64,000 nucleotides of DNA, from assembly GCF_003573695.1 (NCBI RefSeq), contig NC_039361.1, positions 99,760,279 to 99,824,278 on the forward strand. The letters run 5' to 3'. The notes beneath the pieces were generated by a model, which saw nothing but the letters and a program-made list of their open reading frames with translations, was not told where the DNA came from and ran no database searches. The DNA is from Papaver somniferum. Its lineage: Eukaryota; Streptophyta; Magnoliopsida; Ranunculales; Papaveraceae. Made by a program: the position numbers and the translations under genes. This document shows positions 58,943 through 64,000 of this stretch, one piece after another. Positions within the stretch are counted from its first letter, which is position 1; each line of letters starts with the position of its first letter.

Positions 58943-58982
58943 TTTTACTTGAGGACAAGTAAAATTCAGGTTTGGGGGTATT
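58943..58982 (+). promoter_or_regulatory. Terminal GAGGAC hairpin and polypurine tract (TR-GAG)
   Basis: A perfect 8-bp stem TTTTACTT/AAGTAAAA closes loop GAGGAC (58943-58964). GTTTGGGGGTATT (58970-58982) abuts the 3' LTR. Confidence 0.78.
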
Positions 58983-61442
58983 TGATGAGTGCCAAATATT
59001 GTATATATTTATCCCTTTTTGTTGGCATTAACTCATCTTTTATGCATTAATTCTACATTTTATCCCATATTCTGTATTTTCATTGTTTTCAAGAATAAAT
59101 ATTTTTATTAATTAATTTTGCATTTTTAGGTAATAAATAAAGTTCAGATGAGTCGCGGAGCGAAAAGAGCAGAAAAGTAGTGAAAAAGCCGGAGAAAACG
59201 CAAGAGCCGCGAAGAATGGTGCGCACAACCTCATTTTCTACACACAAAAGCGCCTCCTTTCTCAGCCATCAGATCAGTTCTCAGAAGCATCCGACGGTCG
59301 CTCCTTCATAGAGCATCAAAATCTGAAGTCTCTGCCGAGCACCACAGCGCTGAAATTCCAAGCCTTCAGATTAGATGGTAGTTGAATCCAACGGTCGCTC
59401 CCTTGCTGTGCATCAAGTTTGATATCTCCGCCTTACACTACAACACCTAACCCCATCTAGAGCCGTTAACTTCGTTGTATCAAAAAATCTGACGGTCGCT
59501 ACCAACCTCATCAGGAGGAACCATCCGATCCACCTTCCAGCTTCGCATCCAGTGACTCAGCGTCGCAGAACATCAAACTCGATACGCCCGCCTAACACCC
59601 AAATACCTAATACCCTCCTTCCCAAAACAGTCGACCTCTCCTCCCTCACTTCTCCACAGCAGAGAACCACCATCACCTTCCCCTGCAACCGTACCACCAC
59701 CTTCTTCACCTTCACTGCCACCACCACACCTCCACCATCATCACCCTATCACCCAACAACCAAAACCCATCTCCCCCCTAGCCCTCTAGTTCCCTATTTT
59801 CTCATTTTTTCACGCTTCTCTGCCTGAAACCCTAGGCGTGAAAAAATTGATAAATTAGGTAACCTAGAGTTGCAATTAGAGCATGGGAATGGAGTAGGAG
59901 CAATTACAAAGCATGGGTCGAGTTCAATTTGATGTTGCTACATCAAATTAGGTGAGTAATCACCAACCCTAGCCTACTGTTATTTTGGGAAAAATGGGTA
60001 GAACCCTAATTGTTTGTGGGTATAAATATGTAGTGTGGGTGTGTTGTAGAAACTTTATGCTTGGAGTAGCCAACATCCAGGACTTTCATGTCCTGTTAAT
60101 TTCAGTTCAACTTTAGTCCACAGTTCAATTTTGAGTGTTATAAAATCTTGTCAATTTCAGTTGTGATGTTTGCTCTGTTTAGTAGCTCAAATTTCATTTA
60201 TGTTCATGTTTACTATTTACTGTTAGATGTTTGTGTTCATTGTTAATATTTGTTTCCTGTTAATGTTAAATGTTGTAGCTCACTGCCATGTAATGTTTAC
60301 TGTTATGTGTAATTTTCTGTTAGTTTGATGGAATGCTAGGCTAGATATCTGTGAAGCATTGATGTGATTGTGCAATGGAAGAAATCAGTGCTCATAGCAA
60401 GCTGATTTTCTTGCCATTCCTTGTGTATGCTTAGGTTGCACTGTTGATTGAGCATTGGGAGAAATTAGTGCTCACTAGTGACAATGAGCAAGCTAATTCT
60501 CTTCCCATTCTTTTAGTATACCTCATGTAATCTTGCCTTAGCTTAGCCTTGCTCTGTTAGCTTCACCACATCCTTGCCCTTGGCCTTAGGCCTTGGTTCA
60601 TCTTGTTTTGTTCTTTGCTTTTGCCATGTGTTGCCCTGTTTGTGTTTCCTTTTGTTTATTTTGTTAGCCATCTTCTTTATTGCATTATCTTTGCTTTACT
60701 GCCACCTTTGCTTCTGTTGCTTTGCTTCTCTTATTCCACTGCCCTGCAGCTGCTGTGCAGCACTTGTGCTGCATTGCCTTCCCTTACACTTGCAGTGCTG
60801 CTGCTTTCCTTCCCTTGCAGCTGCCCTTCTGCTGCTGCTGTTGCTGTTGTCTGCTGCAGCACTACTGCTGCATTGCTCTCTTCCTCTGCCAAGCTGCTGC
60901 TGCTGCTGTGCAGCACTTGTGCTGCTGCTGCTTCCTGCAGCCAAGCAAAGGCCCATCTAACTGAGCCCAAAGCTCAGCTCATTTCAAAAGCTGAGCCCAA
61001 TCCAATTCAGGCTTAACCAAAGCCCAGTTGTTTAACCCAAAGGCCTAGTTCTCAGTTCTAAGCCCACTGTCTATTGTTTGTACAATTGAGCCCAAGCCTA
61101 AGTTTAAAACCAAAGCCCATTTACACTTCAGAGACCAACTGAGCCCAAGCTCAGTTCATTTTATTGTGAACAAACCCATTAGCACTCAAAGCCCAATTTA
61201 AGCCAAAAGGCTTCATAGCCCAATAGCAATTTAGGAACCCAAATAGCTAGAAACATTCCAAACACACCCGATCTCTGTGGATCGACCCGTACTTGCACGA
61301 GCTACAACCGACGACCGTGCACTTGCGGTATTACTGTAGGCCCCCGTTTTCATTGCGCTTCATTTTATATACTTCTCCGGGCCTGCCAAGTTTTTGGCGC
61401 CGCTGCCGGGGATAATTTTTAGGACCTTTTAGAAGCCTACCA
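58983..61442 (+). repeat. 3' LTR of TR-GAG
   Basis: Matches the 5' LTR with short indels, mainly near 59190 and in the CTG stretch. It includes the same internal primer-site copy (61395-61412) and TATAAATA at 60021-60028. Confidence 0.95.
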
Positions 61443-61447
61443 ACAGC

Positions 61448-63648
61448 CTATCTATTATTTCAGTAAAACCCTCAATTCTGCGGAAAGGAACTACACGAAG
61501 ATCGAACAAATTATCCTAGCATTGGTATGGGCTACTCAAAAGCTGAAAACCTACTTCCTTACTCACTTCATCCGGGTCCCATGCAAAGCACCACTGGAAT
61601 CAATCCTTAAAAGCGCAGGAAAAGTGGGCAGAATAGCCAAGTGGAACACCCACCTGGATCAATTCAACATCATCCATGAAATTCAACATTCCCGAAAATC
61701 CCAAGTTTTGGCGGATTTCTTAGCAGACCTCCCCCTGGACAACGACGAGGAGATTGAGGGAATACCAGAAGCTGAGGAAGAAAGCAAGGATTCAATGGAT
61801 ATCCTCGAACCCGCGAGTCAAAGACAATGGGAAGTATTCGTCGATGGGTCCAAAAATAAGGAAGGAGCAGGAATAGGCATCGTCATCACCACCCCAACCG
61901 GAGAAAGGATCGTACAGACACTCAGGTTAGAATTCAAAGATCATACTAACAACATCGTCGAATATGAGGCAGTCGTACATGCCCTCCGTTTAATAATAGA
62001 AATGGGGGTAACCGACGTAAGACTGACAAGTGATTCACAGCTTGTCATACGGTAAATAGGGCTCGAGTACAATGTGTACGACGACACCCTCTCAGCTTAC
62101 ATGGCCTTGGTCCAAACATTGGCATCACAAATTCCAAACATCAAGTTCCGGCACTTATGCAGAAGGGATCTCAGGCACACGGATGCCCTGGCATATATAT
62201 CATCCATGCTGAAGAGCAAAAGCGTCGAAGCTATTAAGATAACAAGGGTATACGAGCCTTCGATTGCATCACAATTCTCCTTCGCTACCAATCAAGATAC
62301 AGTGGAAGAAAATATCGAAGACCAGGTAGGAGAAGACATCCATAACGATTTTGACGAAGAAGACATCCTGTCAAGAGCAAATCAAGACGAAGATTTCAGC
62401 AACGAAGATGATTGGAGAAAGGTGATCCATGCGTTTCTCCAAGAAGGAACTTTACCCGCGGATCATAAACAAGCCAGGAAAATACTCTACAAAGCAGGAA
62501 GATATGACCTTCGGGATGGAATCCTGTACAAGAAATCCTTCCTCGGACCGTTACTACGCTGCTTGTCCAGAAAATAGGGGCATCGAATTCTAAACGACAT
62601 CCATTATGGCGACGCAGGGAATCATAGCGGCATGAGATCACTGGCCGACAAAGCAAAAATGCAAGGATATTACTGGCCCACAATGATACAGGATGCCGCA
62701 AGAATGTCCCGACGATGTGAAGAATGTCAGCGTTTCGCCAAAAAGATACACGCGCCAGCAACAACGTTAAATTCTGTAGGTAGCCCGTGGTCATTTGCAA
62801 AATGGGGCATAGATATCGTCGGGCCTTTCATCGAGGGATCAGGGAAAAGACGATTTTTGATAGTAGCCATGGACTATTTCAGTAAATGGGTGGAAGCTAA
62901 AGCCTTAGCCAGGATCAGAGACGTGGATGTGTTTACTTTCATATTCCAAAACATCATTTGCAGGTTCGGCATACCAGCAGAAATCGTGTCCGATAATGGT
63001 AAGCAGCTACAAGGGAAAAATATAGACATGCTCTTCGACACTTTCAAAATAAGAAAGAAAAAATCCACCCTCATATACCCTCAAAGCAACGGACAAGCGG
63101 AAGCCACTAACAAGACCCTCGCCCTTATCCTCAAAAAGCAATTAGACGAACATAAGGGGCGATGGTGTGAACAGTTGCACAATGTGTTATGGGCATACAG
63201 GACAACACGAAGATCTGCCACTGGGGAATCCCCGTTTCTCCTCACTTATGGAGCTGAAGCGGTCATCCCAACAAAGATCCTCATGCCAACCACAAGGACT
63301 AAAGCATGGGAGAAAAATCTCACAACAGACATGATGTTGGAGAGATTGGACGACCTGGAAGGAAGAAAGGAATCAGCATTACAGAAGATGGAAAATTATC
63401 AACGAAGACTATCAAGGGAGTACAACAAAAAGGTAAAACTTCGAAATTTTGTAGAGGGGCAGTATGTGCTAAGAACAATCCCACAGTATCAACGAGAAAA
63501 GAAATGGGGAAAGCTAGCACCTACGTGGGGAGGACCTTTTATAGTACACGACATTGCGGGGAACGGTTCCTACCATCTTCGCAATATGAAAGGCGAAGTT
63601 CTCTGACATCCTTGGAATGCTAAGTGGCTCAAACCATACTACCCATAG
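61448..63648 (+). pseudogene. Gypsy pol part 2: RNase H, second RNase H, integrase
   Basis: The first RNase H resumes PIYYFSKTLNSAERNYTKIE, through AKWNTHLDQFNI. The second RNase H has WEVFVDGSKNKEGAGIG, NNIVEYEAVVHAL, LTSDSQLVIR and TDALAYISS, covering all four catalytic acids. Integrase has the zinc motif H-x-H (NHSGMRSLADK) with CEECQRF, then WGIDIVGPF, IVSDNGKQ and NGQAEATNKT, the full D-D-E. It ends HPWNAKWLKPYYP before TAG 63646. Stops at 62053 (TAA), 62575 (TAG) and 63604 (TGA). The last two Tat-type domains are otherwise intact. Integrase would insert the cDNA. Confidence 0.92.
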
Positions 63649-64000
63649 GTGCAACGCATCTTTGCATCTGCGTGAAGAATCCCAGAAGAAGAAGGCAGCG
63701 TAACCGCTCTACATGTTTCTATCTCTGGACGAGGAGTAGCAAGCCTCAACCTATCAATCAAACAAGCCTTCTGAAATTCGAGTAAATAAAACTAATCAAC
63801 AATATTGGGGAAAGTAGTCAACCTACAATCTCTCAGGGCTCTCCCATCAGTGTCCATAAGTGTAAGACCGGGGAGAAGGCACCCAGCAGAAAGAGATACC
63901 CAACCAATCTTAAGGTAACGGGTCAACGGAATGGGTGTATGTAAATATTTTTACCCCATATCCTAGAACGTTTCCTCAACCCCCACCGTCTGGGAATCCT
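63649..64000 (+). other. Gypsy 3' non-coding region, cut by the window
   Basis: No gene and no polypurine tract or LTR start reached before the window ends. Confidence 0.6.

Larger units (their letters stand above)
52711..61442 (+). mobile_element. Complete TR-GAG non-autonomous LTR retrotransposon
   Basis: LTRs of 2481 and 2460 bp are nearly identical. ACAGC flanks both sides (52706-52710, 61443-61447). The interior holds primer sites, a gag ORF, an acidic ORF and a structured 3' region with GTTTGGGGGTATT before the 3' LTR. No protease, RT, RNase H or integrase is present, the definition of TR-GAG. It is inserted in the Gypsy RNase H. LTR identity shows recent arrival. Confidence 0.95.
48240..64000 (+). 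mobile_element. Tat-lineage Ty3/Gypsy retrotransposon, split by TR-GAG
   Basis: Order: LTR end, primer site, gag, protease, RT, RNase H (interrupted at 52711-61442), second RNase H, integrase. RT before integrase defines Ty3/Gypsy; a second, archaeal-type RNase H between RNase H and integrase defines Tat. The 3' LTR lies past the window. Except for one frameshift near the gag start, gag-pol is a single frame interrupted by about eight stops, so decay is limited. Confidence 0.88.

Noticed and set aside
1..64000. CRISPR arrays, operons or prokaryotic genes
   Set aside because: The repeats seen are transposon LTRs, minisatellites and MULE repeats; none has uniform repeats with unique spacers.

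Overview
The window is a plant intergenic block made almost entirely of nested transposable elements. I found no intact host gene. Three points indicate a flowering plant: tRNA-Met-primed Copia elements of Sirevirus type, a Ty3/Gypsy element of the Tat lineage with a second (archaeal-type) RNase H, and an intron-containing Mutator-like (MULE) transposase. The DNA is AT-rich. A poppy-type (Ranunculales) genome would fit the general look of the elements, but that is a guess.

Layout. 1-8377: plus-strand Copia element A with decayed gag-pol and long LTRs, nested in the gag of minus-strand Copia element B (8378-12537; gag plus 5' LTR). 12538-16193: an RNase H fragment, a Stowaway-like MITE with TA duplications, and a solo LTR with GTGAT duplications. 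16194-24440: a MULE region with a decayed MURA transposase on the plus strand facing a decayed multi-exon ULP-like accessory gene on the minus strand. Its non-coding parts carry a dispersed short repeat. 24443-26734: a 5'-truncated LINE with poly(A). 27128-28874: a MULE-like non-autonomous element holding a palindromic minisatellite and a tRNA-Trp-like sequence. 30609-32562: two LINE fragments. 32563-36559: the 3' end of minus-strand Copia element C with an extra broken ORF. 36963-45740: a minisatellite-bearing, LTR-like region split by a complete young non-autonomous element (37408-44472, LARD, CATGC duplication). 46950-47460: a minus-strand Copia gag fragment. 48240-64000: a Tat-lineage Gypsy element whose RNase H is split by a complete young TR-GAG element (52711-61442, ACAGC duplication).

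How the parts relate. The LARD and TR-GAG elements lack pol and must borrow enzymes. They have different LTRs but share a 3' cassette: a two-stem structure with compensatory base pairs, then hairpins with a constant GAGGAC loop placed 5-8 nt before each GTTTGGGGG polypurine tract (one internal, one terminal). This is the strongest candidate here for an under-described functional system. TR-GAG also has three tandem primer-binding-site copies, and its LTR edge lies at the second. The Gypsy gag-pol reads in one frame across the TR-GAG insertion and is broken mainly by in-frame stops. All function calls rest on motif recognition; no database search was run.
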